From NCBI RefSeq assembly GCF_000281085.1, contig NZ_AJWM01000048.1:62001-126000 (forward strand): a stretch of DNA of 64,000 nt, given 5' to 3'. Of this stretch, positions 45,250-55,106 are shown in pieces. The number at the start of each line of letters is the position of its first letter. Position 1 is the first letter of the stretch. The stretch comes from Catenovulum agarivorans YM01 (lineage in GTDB: Bacteria > Pseudomonadota > Gammaproteobacteria > Enterobacterales > Alteromonadaceae). The translations under genes were made by a program, and so were the position numbers. The notes under the pieces are model-generated. The model did no database searches, had not been told where the DNA came from, and saw only the letters and a list, made by a program, of their open reading frames with translations.

Positions 45250-48200
45250 TTAGTAGTCGTACTCAGCGATATTGATGACTTGTAATGTTGCTGCATTACT
45301 AGCGTCGTCAGTAACCTGCATTATCATGCGTAAGTCTGTATCGCCGGATACATTAAGGTTAATATCTGCCCCTCCATTTGCAAGGGCTGAAGTATTACCA
45401 AATGTCCCTGTGTGCCACGTATAGTCCATACCAAAGTTTATGCTTGCCCAGCTTGCGTCAGCAATCTTAAACAAGGTATTAGACGTTGCTTTAAGGTCTA
45501 ACCCATAGTAACCAGCACCATAGTAGGTGAAGCTGTATGGAGTACCCCAGTCGCCATTAAAGCCACGTAAATGCGCTGCAGTACCTGAGTAAGGTAGGGT
45601 TTCTTTGCTTACGGTCAATATTGGTGCTGCTGGGTTAGCTGCATCCACCTCAAATACATAGTCACCTGATTCTGTAATTGGTAAGGATATATTGTCATTG
45701 TCTGTGCTGCTTAGGGTTAGCGCTTGACCCAAAGTCACACTAGAACCTGTTGCACCGAAGTTAATTGTGCCCCAATCTTCCGATGCTAGTTTAAACATGT
45801 AGTTGTCATCACTAGATTCTAGATATATCGAGGTTACATATTTACCATTGCCAACATACAACATTGGATCTTCTGTATTCCAGCCGCCGTTCGCATTTAC
45901 CGTTCCACGGATATAAGCGGTTGCTGCAAATTTAGGTTTATCAGCTGCAGGTTTAACTATAATGCTTGGTGCATTGCGGTCAGAGCCGTTTAAGATAAAG
46001 GTGTAAGTTCCGGCTTCCTCAATAGTTATTGCTACATTGTCGCCATTCGTTCGTAAAATATGAGATTGTCCAAGAGTTACATCAACTTGACCTATATCAC
46101 CACCATCGCCAATATTTGGATATCCCCATCCAACAGGCGCCACTTTGAATTCATAACTACCAGCCTCAAGTGTTACATTTATTGCATAGCTTGAGTTGCC
46201 TACGAATGGGATTTTTGGTGCAACATTGGTTTCACCTTCTACCCCTGTTGGATGATCCCAACTGGTAACTGTACCAACTAAGTATAAATCAGTGGCCCCA
46301 TAAGGCGGTACATCAGGGCGACCAACTGTTGCAAGCGCACTTAAACCAGCACCTTGAACACCATCTTGGTTTTTAACAAATACAGCGGTTGTTAACGCTG
46401 GTACAGTAAAATATCCGTTGTCTGCATCTGAGCTAAAGCTAGACGATGCAACTGTGTTATCTGCAGAGCCTTGTTGTACTGAATGTAGCTCAAAGTCAGT
46501 TGCAGTTGGAATCGTCATAGTTTGTTCAGACTGAGTTCCATTAAAGACAACAACCATTGCATCGTAATTGGCATCTAAGTCCGCTCTTAAGTTGTCGGTA
46601 TTCGTTTGGTCACAGTTGCCTTCAAAGTCTTGGACTGCTAACAAACAACCAGCACCATCATCAATACTCATAACAATTACACCGTGAGTTTGACTAGCAC
46701 CAACATTGTGGAACCCAACTCGGTCTTTAATTTGCTCAGCGGTATTTAAACGGAATAGTTTGCTACCAGAGCGGATTTTTAATAACTCTTTATATGCATC
46801 AGACGCGAAACTAATTTCACTATTGTCGACTTGAATATTTGAGTTTTGAAGTAATTCGACCGTTCTGTCGTAGTTAGTTACTTCAACAGGTAGTGACACA
46901 CCCCAATTATTAGTTGTTTTGGTGAAATCAACTTTATTTAAATAATCGGTTGAGTTGTAAGTATTTCTGTCCATTGATTTTGAACGCAGTAGGTCAGAAC
47001 CCATTTGCATAAATGGAATACCTTGGCTCAATAATGGGAATGAACCAGCTACCACATGGGCTCGTGCACGATCCCAAGCACTCCAGTCGTCACCTAATGA
47101 ATACTGCAATTGATCCCATAAAGTTTCATTGTCGTGTTTATCTACATAGTTGATGGTATCTGCTGGATCTTGCGACTGACCCGGTTTGTTAAAGGTATTT
47201 GCTTCAGCAAATACACCACTGGCAGATTTAAAGGTGTAATCAGAAATGTTACCCGCTAAACCAATGCGAATGTTGTCTACATCATTGCCGTTGCCGCCTG
47301 AGGTAAACAATGCACCGTTACGTACGCCGTCACGTTGTACATCAGAGAAGGAACCAATAGACGTACCAGCCATAGTTGCCTGAGTGGCGCCTTGAGCTTG
47401 TACTGGGCCAAACGGCCAACCTTCGCCATAAAAGTAGGTGTCTGCATCAACGGCTGTTACTGCGTCTCTTGCATCCAACATAGCTTCTTTCATTACTAAG
47501 TTCATTAAGTCGAAGCGGAAAGCGTCAAACTTAAAGTTAACAGACCAAGACACTAAAGTATCAGTCATTAACTTAGCCGCCATTTTGTGTTCAGTCGCTG
47601 TATCTTGGCAGCATGAATCGCCTAAAACGTCACCAGTTTGAGTATTTAACCTTTGATAATATCCCGGGACGATTTTGTCTAACACAGAGTTGTCCCATAA
47701 ACCAGAAGAGCTAGTGTGGTTGTAAACAACGTCTAACGAGGTACGTAAACCCATTTCATGTAACGCTTGCACCATGGCACGCATTTCAACTATGCGTGAA
47801 GTATCTTCTGGGTTAGTTGCATAACTACCTTCAGGTGCGTTAAATGCGTACGGGTCGTAGCCCCAATTAAAGCCATCTAAGTCCTTTATATCGTTCAACA
47901 ATTGACGGCCACGTTCACTGGTAGGTGAGTAATTATCGAGCAAGTCGCGGATCACGACATTGTCTTGAGCAATTGAACAAATTTGTGCATTGGCATTAAT
48001 TGCACATAAGTCACCAACTGTATCGTCTAGTTCGATACGATTTGCGGTATTTTCATCAATTGATGCAATATCGTTAGCTGGTAATACTTGGAAGTGGGTT
48101 AACCCAGCGTCAGCTAAAGATTTTAAGTGCTGAACTGGCGCTGAGTCGTTGTGTGTAAATGCAAGGTATTTACCTCTGTGTGCGGCAGGGGTAGATTCAT

Positions 48201-49791
48201 CCATAATTGAAAAGTCGCGAATATGCCCTTCATAAACAACGGCATCTTCAGGGTTTTCAATTGTTGGGATTGTGTGTGTGTCCCAATTTTCTGGTTTTAA
48301 GTCAGCGTCGTTTAAGTCAACAAAACGCGCATAACGGCCATTTGTGGTTAAACTGATCGCGTATGGATCTATGACTTCATAGTTTTCAAAGTTATCGTTT
48401 AAGTGGTGATAAACGCTGATGTTGTAGCGGAATAGTTTTCGGTCTAAATCAGCTCGAGTGCCTGTGTATGACCAAATACCAGTGGTATCGTCAAAGGTCA
48501 TTGCCATTTCACCAGTTGAGCTATAGTTACCACTGCTATCCATATCATTGTAAAGTTTTAACTTAACGTCAGATGCAGTTGGCGCCCATACCGAAGCTGT
48601 TACGTTATCACCATCGTAAACAATGCCTAAAGTTGCTTCATCGGCGTCGTTATCACCCATGGTATAAAGTGCGTCTAGTACACCTGCTGTTTGCACTAGG
48701 TTTCCTGTATATTGGTCACCATTGGCATCTAAAGCAACCGCCACAAGACGCGATTTGAGCATTTGTTTGGCAACTGCCTCGTCAATTGGCTCTGCTGTTT
48801 CAAAGGTGGTCATACCGCTGCGATACATAGCTCTGCTTTTTTGTTCGTCTGTTAAAGCATTTTCGCTACGAACAAATTCAACATAAGGTACGCCGCGGTA
48901 ACCATCTCCAGGGAATAGTTTAGGTTGGGTTTGTGAGTAATATAAACGTATGCTTTGCGCTTTATCGTCATTTAACAATAAGACGTCGGTGTCAAACCAA
49001 TGTGCTGCAAGCTCTGTGTTTATAGCTCGTAATCCATCAACTGGATCAGATGGTAAGCTGAAATATGGATCAACTGCAGCGCCAGTTTCTAAACTCGTTT
49101 CGCCAAGTTTTATATATGACAATTTATTTGGGTTTGTATCGCCCAAAAAGGCTTTCATATCACCATCTGGGTATTTGGTTGAGTCGCGGTGAATGATAAA
49201 GTTTGCACAGTCGTTATGGCCGTCAACTAGTTTAAACTTCCAGAATAAACCATAGTTATCGTCGTAACCTGTAGGCAAAATGCCGGTTGCCCAATCTGTT
49301 GCCCAATAAGTGTCTTGGGTCAAATCGTTACTGTCACCAGGTACTATGCTGTTTGGATCAAATGCATTACAGTTGGCGTTATTCCATGCATGGATAATAA
49401 TTTGATTACCAGGATCGGATAAATCATCTGCCGATAAACCATCCATAGTAAAGAAGATAACAGCGTAACCATCCTCAGCGAGCGCTAAGTCAGTTTCTGG
49501 CGCTTGTTCGTGACGTCCTTTACCTTCACAGGCGTTTAAGATTGGATTAAAAGCCCCACCCAAACAGGCTTTTTCTACTATTTCACAGCTCTTTGCACCA
49601 TTTTCATCTAATATTGCCGTACCAAAACTGTCTACTTTTATTGTGGATGGAGCTTGGCAAATCAACCCTGTATCTACATGGTTGATGTTGTCGACTTCAT
49701 CCAGCCCTTTTTCGTTTGACACGTTACATCCTGCTAGTGCAGCACTAACCGTTGCTGCTACTAGAGATATCTGTATCTTTCTTTCTATCAT
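45250..49791 (-). CDS. pulA: Pullulanase-type alpha-1,6-glucosidase, lipoprotein with C-terminal modules
   Basis: 1513 aa GH13 debranching enzyme for alpha-1,6 bonds in starch, glycogen or pullulan. Lipobox LAGC near residue 22. Order: pullulanase CBM41-like module (about 105-230), N2 and CBM48 modules, catalytic barrel with DVVYNHT (about 687), nucleophile in AFRFDLMN (about 761), acid/base GEGWPFG (about 790) and VDKHDNE (about 885). Three tandem beta-sandwich modules of about 110-120 aa follow from residue 1165 (LVGTVTSW, IRGTVNANGGW, LRGFNGDWG). ATG 49791 has GGAG 8 bases upstream. Divergent from the TonB receptor. Confidence 0.94.
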   Translation of the reverse strand: MIERKIQISLVAATVSAALAGCNVSNEKGLDEVDNINHVDTGLICQAPSTIKVDSFGTAILDENGAKSCEIVEKACLGGAFNPILNACEGKGRHEQAPETDLALAEDGYAVIFFTMDGLSADDLSDPGNQIIIHAWNNANCNAFDPNSIVPGDSNDLTQDTYWATDWATGILPTGYDDNYGLFWKFKLVDGHNDCANFIIHRDSTKYPDGDMKAFLGDTNPNKLSYIKLGETSLETGAAVDPYFSLPSDPVDGLRAINTELAAHWFDTDVLLLNDDKAQSIRLYYSQTQPKLFPGDGYRGVPYVEFVRSENALTDEQKSRAMYRSGMTTFETAEPIDEAVAKQMLKSRLVAVALDANGDQYTGNLVQTAGVLDALYTMGDNDADEATLGIVYDGDNVTASVWAPTASDVKLKLYNDMDSSGNYSSTGEMAMTFDDTTGIWSYTGTRADLDRKLFRYNISVYHHLNDNFENYEVIDPYAISLTTNGRYARFVDLNDADLKPENWDTHTIPTIENPEDAVVYEGHIRDFSIMDESTPAAHRGKYLAFTHNDSAPVQHLKSLADAGLTHFQVLPANDIASIDENTANRIELDDTVGDLCAINANAQICSIAQDNVVIRDLLDNYSPTSERGRQLLNDIKDLDGFNWGYDPYAFNAPEGSYATNPEDTSRIVEMRAMVQALHEMGLRTSLDVVYNHTSSSGLWDNSVLDKIVPGYYQRLNTQTGDVLGDSCCQDTATEHKMAAKLMTDTLVSWSVNFKFDAFRFDLMNLVMKEAMLDARDAVTAVDADTYFYGEGWPFGPVQAQGATQATMAGTSIGSFSDVQRDGVRNGALFTSGGNGNDVDNIRIGLAGNISDYTFKSASGVFAEANTFNKPGQSQDPADTINYVDKHDNETLWDQLQYSLGDDWSAWDRARAHVVAGSFPLLSQGIPFMQMGSDLLRSKSMDRNTYNSTDYLNKVDFTKTTNNWGVSLPVEVTNYDRTVELLQNSNIQVDNSEISFASDAYKELLKIRSGSKLFRLNTAEQIKDRVGFHNVGASQTHGVIVMSIDDGAGCLLAVQDFEGNCDQTNTDNLRADLDANYDAMVVVFNGTQSEQTMTIPTATDFELHSVQQGSADNTVASSSFSSDADNGYFTVPALTTAVFVKNQDGVQGAGLSALATVGRPDVPPYGATDLYLVGTVTSWDHPTGVEGETNVAPKIPFVGNSSYAINVTLEAGSYEFKVAPVGWGYPNIGDGGDIGQVDVTLGQSHILRTNGDNVAITIEEAGTYTFILNGSDRNAPSIIVKPAADKPKFAATAYIRGTVNANGGWNTEDPMLYVGNGKYVTSIYLESSDDNYMFKLASEDWGTINFGATGSSVTLGQALTLSSTDNDNISLPITESGDYVFEVDAANPAAPILTVSKETLPYSGTAAHLRGFNGDWGTPYSFTYYGAGYYGLDLKATSNTLFKIADASWASINFGMDYTWHTGTFGNTSALANGGADINLNVSGDTDLRMIMQVTDDASNAATLQVINIAEYDY

Positions 49792-49869
49792 GTGTTGTAC
49801 TCCAGTGCTGAAACTCAGTTCGGAAAATCGCGCCCATTTTGGACATTGTGCATAGCTTACAAAAACACT

Positions 49870-49920
49870 GGTTAAGAAATGGTTAAGGAAAAATGTTTTT
49901 TTCTTAACCATTTCTTAACC
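49870..49920. promoter_or_regulatory. Perfect 18-bp inverted repeat of heptamers between pulA and its receptor
   Basis: GGTTAAGAAATGGTTAAG (49870-49887) is followed after 15 bases by its exact reverse complement (49903-49920). Each arm holds two GGTTAAG heptamers 11 bp apart, so four sites lie in 51 bp. It is placed in the 240-bp divergent promoter region, 78 bp from the pulA start and 111 bp from the receptor start. Best read as tandem operators for a regulator shared by both genes; a long mRNA hairpin is also possible. Confidence 0.65.
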
Positions 49921-50031
49921 ACGGCTTAGTTATTATGCAATTAATCAAGAATCCATTTGCTTAATTTTCTTTAATGAGTGGGCAGGTGGAACACATTTTA
50001 ATTCGACAATATAAAAAGAGTTTGAGGATAG

Positions 50032-53000
50032 ATGCATATGAGCCAATTCAAACCAAGCTTGTTAACCTTAGCCTTGTTAACCAGTGGTATGACCATGACT
50101 TCTTTACATGCACAGGAAGTACAAGAAGCTGAAACGGACGTTGAGCAAGTAGAAGAGCAAGCAGAGACCGAAGTTATTCAGGTAACAGGTATGCGCCGCA
50201 GTTTAATTGAGTCGGTAAATATCAAACGATTCTCAGATACTATGGTGGATGCTGTTACTGCGGATGATTTAGGCTCGTTACCTGATTTATCCATTTCAGA
50301 TGCATTATCTCGCTTAGCTGGGGTAACTGCCATTCGTAACGGTGGACAAGCGAGTGAACTAAATATTCGTGGTTTGTCTGGCCAATATGTATTTGCAACT
50401 TTAAATGGTCGTGAGCAAGTTTCAACAGCAGGGGGCCGCAGTGTTGAGTTTTCGCAGTTTCCTTCAGAGTTAATTACGACAGCTAAAGTGCATAAATCAC
50501 AAAAAGCATCTCTGATTGAAGGTGGTGTTGCTGGTACGGTTGACTTAGAAACGGCAAATCCTTTGTCATTGACTGACGATACTAAAATGAATTTTAATCT
50601 TCAGTTAACTGGCAATTCACGTTCAGGCGATCACCCTGATGCAGAGTCTGTTGGTCATAGACTGAGCTTTTCATATCAAACTAAGTTTCTAGATGACACT
50701 TTGGGTTTAGCTGTTGGTGCGGCACGTTTATTCCAACCACGTGTATCAACTCAATTTGTTGGTTATGGTTACAGTTATGACCAAGTACGTTACGACGGTT
50801 TACAAGGTTTAAGCAATTGTGGCAGCCCAACTTCAGACCCTGACTGGCGTGAAAATGGTTGTTTTGCTTATAGCGGTGGTTTCGAAATGATGTCGCGTGG
50901 TGGTGAAGATGAGCGTAACGGTTTTATGACTGCGCTTGTATGGCAACCAACCGATGATTTTTCAATAAAAGCGGATGCATTTTACTCCACTTTTGAATCT
51001 CAAGCTTGGGATCGTGGTTTACAAGTACAAGGTTTAGGTGGGATTAATTCGACCAATCATTTGCGCACTATCGAAATGGAAAACCCAACTGTGGTTGGCA
51101 ATGACGAAATTGGTTATTCGATTATTGGCGGTACTTACTACTCTTCATTAAATACACCTTTTGCAAGCTATGACGACCCTGCTAATCCCTGCAAAGCAAC
51201 ATCTGATGGGAAAATTCAAGCCCCTTGTGTTGATAATTTGTCTAATTCAGGGGTAAATCCATTACACATCACCAATATGGCCGATGATGCAACGACCAAA
51301 AGTGATACACTTACTTTAGGTTTAAATGCAACTTGGGTGATAGATAATTTAACTATTTCTGCTGACTGGTCACACTCAAAAGCGTCGGAAGACTCTTTTG
51401 ACCGCACTGTTAGTTTAATTATGTTTGAAGACTCTGCGGTAGCGACGCCAAAAGTCGAAACAGACTTAGTGCTTGATTACCACATGAATGGCTTAAAAGT
51501 GCCAACTGTGAATATTACAAATAAAGCGGGTGAGACTGTAGATTTTACCGACACCAACAAAATGATGGTATCTAGCTATTCACAATTCCCTCGTTATGAA
51601 GAAAATCAAGCGGATGCTCTGCGCCTTGATTTAAAATATGAATTAGAAAATGACTATATTCGCTCGCTAGAAGCAGGTGTACGCGTTTCTGAGCGTAAAC
51701 ACTTGTTAGAGCGTGGTGTGTGGTCATACGGTGGCCCTGGTCATTTTGAAAATGGACAGCACTTAAATAAACGCTCTTGGGATGATATGCGTCAAGGCAA
51801 TTATATTGTTTTTGAAGGTGGTCAAGAGGTGATGCGTTTTCAGCCATATCAGTTGAGCGCGGATGAAGTTAAAGTTGTGAATTTAGGTGGTGAGTTCTCA
51901 TCGCTTCCATCATTTATTGCGATTGACAATGAAGCCATTGCAGATAAATGGTTGGTTGATAGCCAAGGCAACCCACTTGATCGCAGTGCGGTTGATGTAT
52001 GGGCGGCTGATTGGACTATTACCAATGACAGAGAAATTAAAGAAGAAGTTAAATCAGCTTATGTCATGGCGAATATTGATACAACAGTTTTTGATTTACC
52101 ATTAACCGGTAATATAGGTATTCGGTATGTAGATACTGCGCAAACAGCAATAGGCGTATCGTCTGCACCAACTTCTCGCCGCATTAAAACTGATGAAAAT
52201 GGAGAGCCAATTATCGCCAGCGATGGTCAAGTAGCCATGGAAACCATAGATACAGGTGATGCGATTACCGATGATGTTGGTCGCACAGAGTCAACGCATT
52301 TGCATCGCGAAATTACCCATGAATTTGATAATTGGTTGCCGTCGTTAAACTTAAACTTGTCCTTAACCGATAATGATAATTTGAAGTTTGCAATTGCTAA
52401 AGTAATTGCTCGCCCGGACATGGCACAAATGGCGGTGAGTGGTAACTTTAACTACGAATATAATCGCGGCCGGGATGGTAAAGATGTAGTTCATATGGAT
52501 ATGAGTACCAGTCCATATTTAGAGCCATTCCAAGCAACACAGTGGGATATTGCGTATGAGCATTATTTCACTGAAACTGACGGTACTTTCTTCGTCGCTT
52601 ACTTTAACAAAGAAATTCAGTCGTTTACGGATACTGTAACCATTTTTGATTTCCCATTTGCCGATGCTGGTATTGATCTACCTACATTCTCGGATAGTGG
52701 CCGTCCAGTTGAGCCTGGGGATTTAACTGTAACCGTGAACAATGATACCGGCGGGTATATCCGTGGTTATGAAATTGGTTATACCCAAACTTTCGACTTT
52801 TTACCTGAGCCGTTTAATGGTTTAGGTTTCTCTGGCAGTTATTCGCACACTGAAAGTGAAATTACCACTGTGGTCAATATTGGTAATGGCCAAGGTGATT
52901 TAGAAACACCAATTGAAGGTTTATCGCCAAGTATTTATAGCTTCACTTTGTTTTATAACTACGACAATAAGTTTGAAACTCACTTAAATGCTAAATATCG

Positions 53001-53238
53001 TGAATCGTACTTAGGCCGTCAGGTTGCTGTTGGTTCTGATCAATCGGCTTTCTTCGCTGAAGAAACCATTATTGATTATCAAGCTAAGTACAATATTAAC
53101 GATAATATGAGTGTGATTTTCTCTATTAATAACTTAACCGACGAAGCGAATCGCTCGTATTTCGGTGATGAAAGCAAAACTGGTACGATCCAATACTTTG
53201 GTCGTAACTACTTCTTTGGTTTCAACTACAGTCTGTAA
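50032..53238 (+). CDS. TonB-dependent receptor, probably for maltodextrins
   Basis: 1068 aa outer-membrane receptor. Signal peptide (ending TSLHA), an acidic linker, a TonB box (EVIQVTGMRRSL), the plug (ISDALSRLAGVTAIRNGGQA and LNIRGLSGQYVFATLNGREQ, to about 175), then a 22-strand-type barrel ending in NYFFGFNYSL. It is of the large carbohydrate type (TIGR01782-like) common in Alteromonadales and Caulobacter. Divergent from pullulanase, hence uptake of released maltodextrins is inferred. Start may be ATG 50032 or 50038. A strong terminator follows. Confidence 0.92.
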   Translation: MHMSQFKPSLLTLALLTSGMTMTSLHAQEVQEAETDVEQVEEQAETEVIQVTGMRRSLIESVNIKRFSDTMVDAVTADDLGSLPDLSISDALSRLAGVTAIRNGGQASELNIRGLSGQYVFATLNGREQVSTAGGRSVEFSQFPSELITTAKVHKSQKASLIEGGVAGTVDLETANPLSLTDDTKMNFNLQLTGNSRSGDHPDAESVGHRLSFSYQTKFLDDTLGLAVGAARLFQPRVSTQFVGYGYSYDQVRYDGLQGLSNCGSPTSDPDWRENGCFAYSGGFEMMSRGGEDERNGFMTALVWQPTDDFSIKADAFYSTFESQAWDRGLQVQGLGGINSTNHLRTIEMENPTVVGNDEIGYSIIGGTYYSSLNTPFASYDDPANPCKATSDGKIQAPCVDNLSNSGVNPLHITNMADDATTKSDTLTLGLNATWVIDNLTISADWSHSKASEDSFDRTVSLIMFEDSAVATPKVETDLVLDYHMNGLKVPTVNITNKAGETVDFTDTNKMMVSSYSQFPRYEENQADALRLDLKYELENDYIRSLEAGVRVSERKHLLERGVWSYGGPGHFENGQHLNKRSWDDMRQGNYIVFEGGQEVMRFQPYQLSADEVKVVNLGGEFSSLPSFIAIDNEAIADKWLVDSQGNPLDRSAVDVWAADWTITNDREIKEEVKSAYVMANIDTTVFDLPLTGNIGIRYVDTAQTAIGVSSAPTSRRIKTDENGEPIIASDGQVAMETIDTGDAITDDVGRTESTHLHREITHEFDNWLPSLNLNLSLTDNDNLKFAIAKVIARPDMAQMAVSGNFNYEYNRGRDGKDVVHMDMSTSPYLEPFQATQWDIAYEHYFTETDGTFFVAYFNKEIQSFTDTVTIFDFPFADAGIDLPTFSDSGRPVEPGDLTVTVNNDTGGYIRGYEIGYTQTFDFLPEPFNGLGFSGSYSHTESEITTVVNIGNGQGDLETPIEGLSPSIYSFTLFYNYDNKFETHLNAKYRESYLGRQVAVGSDQSAFFAEETIIDYQAKYNINDNMSVIFSINNLTDEANRSYFGDESKTGTIQYFGRNYFFGFNYSL

Positions 53239-53281
53239 TTCTCTGTTCTTTGTCATCCTTGGATAAGGATGTTTGACGCCA

Positions 53282-53319
53282 AGCCCATATACTTGTAGCC
53301 ATGTATATGGGCTTTTTTG
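53282..53319 (+). terminator. Rho-independent terminator of the TonB receptor gene
   Basis: AGCCCATATAC (53282-53292) pairs perfectly with GTATATGGGCT (53303-53313), followed by six T. It starts 44 bp after the stop codon. Confidence 0.92.
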
Positions 53320-53568
53320 TTTGTTAAGTTTAACCCCAGAAATTTCCTATAGTGTACTGGAACTGGTATTGCTTGAATAATTAGGGCAGGGAAGGTCAAG
53401 CTGGTTGCAGTGATTCGGCGCTTTTTACATTGTGCAATATAGGGAAATTGCTAGAGCAATAACTTTTTTATTGCTGTATATTTTTTGTGTTATGTCTAGC
53501 TATGGTATTCCTAAAATTTAATCGAGATTATTCTTCTTATGCAAAGGTCGCAACACCAATGTATGATG

Positions 53569-53678
53569 GGGGTTGGGAGTTAGGGACAATGAACCAACCT
53601 CCGATTGCATGGATGCAATCGGCGAGCGACCACGGATGGCTAGAAGCGTTTGGTGAATTGACCCTAACTCTCAAGCCC
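53569..53678 (+). repeat. Twin-hairpin intergenic repeat, copy 6 (plus orientation)
   Basis: Outer arms GGGTTGGGAGTTAGGGACAA (continuing TGAACCAA) and TTTGGTGAATTGACCCTAAC (continuing TCTCAAGCCC) pair over about 28 bp with four or five mismatches. Hairpin 1 is CCGATTGCA-TGGA-TGCAATCGG (53601-53622, 9 bp); hairpin 2 is CCA-CGGA-TGG, then TAGAAGCG. Stem sequences share almost nothing with other copies. Elsewhere in 53320-53836 I see a decayed piece (near 53405-53475, with a small AGGGA-loop hairpin) and no gene. Confidence 0.85.
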
Positions 53679-53836
53679 ACTTGCACCTATTTACCAGCGA
53701 TTTCATTTTGTGAAATTTTGCTCACAACACACCAATTCAACTTGGTAACTACAGAGGTGCTATGATTGTTGTTTATTTATTCACCTAGTTGTTCTATATT
53801 TAACAAAGAAATTCGCACGATTTTAAGGTGAGTAGT

Positions 53837-54157
53837 ATGGCGATTAATTCAATTCAATCTGGTTTAAATCAATCAATTTTGCAGCAAACATTTGCGCAAA
53901 ATAAACCATCGTTAACCGCTAACTCAATCAACCTTGCTCAACAAAACCAAGCGCAAACAAAAGAAGAGTTACTCGCCGGCGTTGCTGCTCAGCAAATAGG
54001 TGTCACTGGTAACTTATTATCCGGCATAGGCAAGGGCGACCCTTTAACAGATAAGCTAGTATCTTTTTCCGTGCAAGCCAACACTGCGTTAGCGAATAGT
54101 AAATTACCAACAGATGTTGGTAATGTTGTTGGGCGCATTATCAACGAAACAGTTTAA
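53837..54157 (+). CDS. Small Gln/Asn-rich protein of unknown function
   Basis: 106 aa without signal peptide or membrane helix. It is rich in Gln, Asn, Ser and Leu in the first half (SGLNQSILQQTFAQNK), with a glycine turn (LLSGIGKGDPLTDK) and a second helix-like half (VSFSVQANTALANS). ATG 53837 has AAGG 8 bases upstream; an in-frame GTG at 53828 overlaps that site. The pattern faintly recalls axial or motility-associated small proteins, but I cannot name a family. It lies between a repeat copy and a convergent dioxygenase gene. Confidence 0.6.
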   Translation: MAINSIQSGLNQSILQQTFAQNKPSLTANSINLAQQNQAQTKEELLAGVAAQQIGVTGNLLSGIGKGDPLTDKLVSFSVQANTALANSKLPTDVGNVVGRIINETV

Positions 54158-54195
54158 GCTAGCTTTTAGTTACTCTGTTATCCCCCAAATCCAGA

Positions 54196-55014
54196 TTACT
54201 GATTTCTATCTGTGCTTTGGAAAATTTTATCTGCTGAATTTGGTACAAAACCATCAAACTGTTGGCCATCTTCATCGCTAAAACGCTGAGCAAATTCGTA
54301 ATAACAGGTAGGTATAGAATACATACCATCATTAAATGGCATTTTTTTCTGATACGCCAAAGTAGATGATTGCAGCAGCCTGTCTTGTTCAGAGCCCTTA
54401 ATTTCACCGCCATGCACATTCAGTTTATAACCAAGGAGTTTTAGTGATTGATTGACTTGCTCTATATTTATACTGTCACCACCTTTGGTTTTTAAGCTAT
54501 TAACCAAAATGGTAAAGTGATTGGCGTGAAAACCTAGCGCTGCCCACCAAGCCGCATATTCAGACACGTTTGCCAGCGCCAAATATTCATCATAGGTACA
54601 CGACCACAAGCGGCCAGCATATAATAAACGTTCTGTTTTTAATTTATTCGCCGGAATTTGTGCCACTTTGTCGGTTAACAGCTTTTGCACCTTTGTTGGA
54701 AATTCATTCAAGATTAATTGTGAGATAAATATTTTTGGCCAACTCGTTTCTGTTGGGTGTTGGTAATATTTCGCTTTAAGCTTTTTTTCAGTGAAGTTAT
54801 AGGTATCTTGTTCAACAAATCCATATTTTTCAAAAAACTGCGCGAGGACAAATATATTGATATCAGGGTGATCAAGTGTGCGCAGTGCAATATGGTCATT
54901 GACGACTTGTTGATTGGGCGACAACAAATCATGGATTTTATCCGCATCAGGGTTGAGGGCGACATAATCAACCCAGAGCTTGTGCATTAAATGAGGAAAG
55001 CTTGGACGTGCCAT
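54196..55014 (-). CDS. DUF1338 family protein (2-oxoadipate dioxygenase/decarboxylase-like)
   Basis: 272 aa member of the DUF1338 (HglS/YdcJ) family of Fe(II) enzymes that turn 2-oxoadipate into 2-hydroxyglutarate in lysine breakdown. Metal ligands can be placed: His in NDHIALRTLDH, His in GFHANHFTIL, and Glu in TCYYEFAQRF. The GEIKGSEQDRLLQSSTLA segment is typical. ATG 55014 is used, with GGGTGG upstream; ATG 55026 is possible. The short form suggests the YdcJ-like branch, whose substrate may differ. Confidence 0.85.
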   Translation of the reverse strand: MARPSFPHLMHKLWVDYVALNPDADKIHDLLSPNQQVVNDHIALRTLDHPDINIFVLAQFFEKYGFVEQDTYNFTEKKLKAKYYQHPTETSWPKIFISQLILNEFPTKVQKLLTDKVAQIPANKLKTERLLYAGRLWSCTYDEYLALANVSEYAAWWAALGFHANHFTILVNSLKTKGGDSINIEQVNQSLKLLGYKLNVHGGEIKGSEQDRLLQSSTLAYQKKMPFNDGMYSIPTCYYEFAQRFSDEDGQQFDGFVPNSADKIFQSTDRNQ

Positions 55015-55106
55015 AACACCACCCATTGAGCATTATTTAATCTAGTCAGTATAGTCGGGGATTTGTAACTGCGCTATGTTGGGTATGCTGACACTGTGCT
55101 GCTATT

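Noticed and set aside
53487-53765. Open frame of 92 codons before the small gene at 53837
   Set aside because: It runs through the folded repeat at 53569-53678, has no ribosome-binding site and no protein-like composition.
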